Origin: an uncultured cyanobacterium
GTDB lineage: Bacteria > Cyanobacteriota > Cyanobacteriia > Cyanobacteriales > Geitlerinemataceae
Direction of reading: 5' to 3'
Assembly (NCBI GenBank): GCA_937121005.1
Contig: CAKZKB010000490.1
Location: 1-6,867 of the forward strand
Length of the DNA stretch: 6,867 bases
Shown here: piece after piece, positions 6,814 to 6,867 of the stretch
Layout of the letters: every line of letters starts with the position of its first letter
How positions within the stretch are numbered: the first letter of the stretch is position 1
The notes under the pieces: generated by a model
What the model saw: the letters and a program-made list of their open reading frames with translations, nothing else
Database searches by the model: none
What the model was told of the DNA's origin: nothing
Made by a program: the position numbers and the translations under genes

Positions 6814-6837
6814 TGTAGGGGCGAACGGCGTTCGCCC
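6814..6837 (+). repeat. Palindromic dispersed repeat, copy at the 5' side of the CobT-like gene
   Basis: The core GGGCGAACGGCGTTCGCCC at 6819-6837 has perfect 9-bp arms around a single central base. The element begins three bases upstream of the CobT-like ATG (6810, minus strand), so the mRNA leader could fold into a strong hairpin next to the start codon. Only 57 bases lie upstream of that ATG within the window, and no convincing promoter is visible there. Confidence 0.75.
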
Positions 6838-6867
6838 GATCGATGATGTAGTGTAAGTATTCAGGTG

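Overview
The window looks like a cyanobacterial chromosome segment. Nine perfect copies of the HIP1 octamer (GCGATCGC) lie in under 7 kb, where about 0.1 is expected by chance. A short palindrome of the kind scattered through cyanobacterial genomes occurs twice. All four genes have protein types familiar from filamentous or colonial cyanobacteria. I cannot name the genus.

Positions 1-3197 hold the end of a RiPP (ribosomally made, modified peptide) operon of the thiazole/oxazole class. A 5'-truncated YcaO cyclodehydratase carries its E1-like zinc-binding docking part in the same polypeptide. After 10 nt comes a SagB/McbC-type FMN azoline oxidase. Together they would turn Cys/Ser/Thr of a precursor peptide into azolines and then azoles. 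The window shows no convincing precursor peptide, protease or exporter, so these should lie upstream or elsewhere in the genome.

Positions 3336-5693 encode a secreted two-partner-secretion exoprotein with a filamentous-haemagglutinin-type N-terminal domain and a beta-helix-like body. No TpsB transporter gene is in the window. It follows the RiPP operon on the same strand after a 138-nt gap, but nothing in the sequence ties its function to the peptide pathway.

Positions 5695-6810 on the minus strand encode a CobT-like nicotinate-mononucleotide-dependent phosphoribosyltransferase (former UPF0284/TIGR00303 group), expected to activate the lower-ligand base of cobamides. Its stop lies one base from the exoprotein stop, so the two genes converge tail to tail. 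One copy of the 24-bp palindromic repeat lies inside this gene and a near-identical copy lies three bases upstream of its start codon.

The window is almost fully coding. No gene-free stretch exceeds 300 bases, and I saw no RNA gene, CRISPR array or insertion sequence. The known parts are ordinary for the phylum. The points most worth following are the missing precursor of the azole operon, the apparent Lys-to-Ala change in the oxidase's Lys-Tyr motif, the lone C-terminal cysteine pair of the exoprotein, and the palindrome translated in frame within the CobT-like gene.
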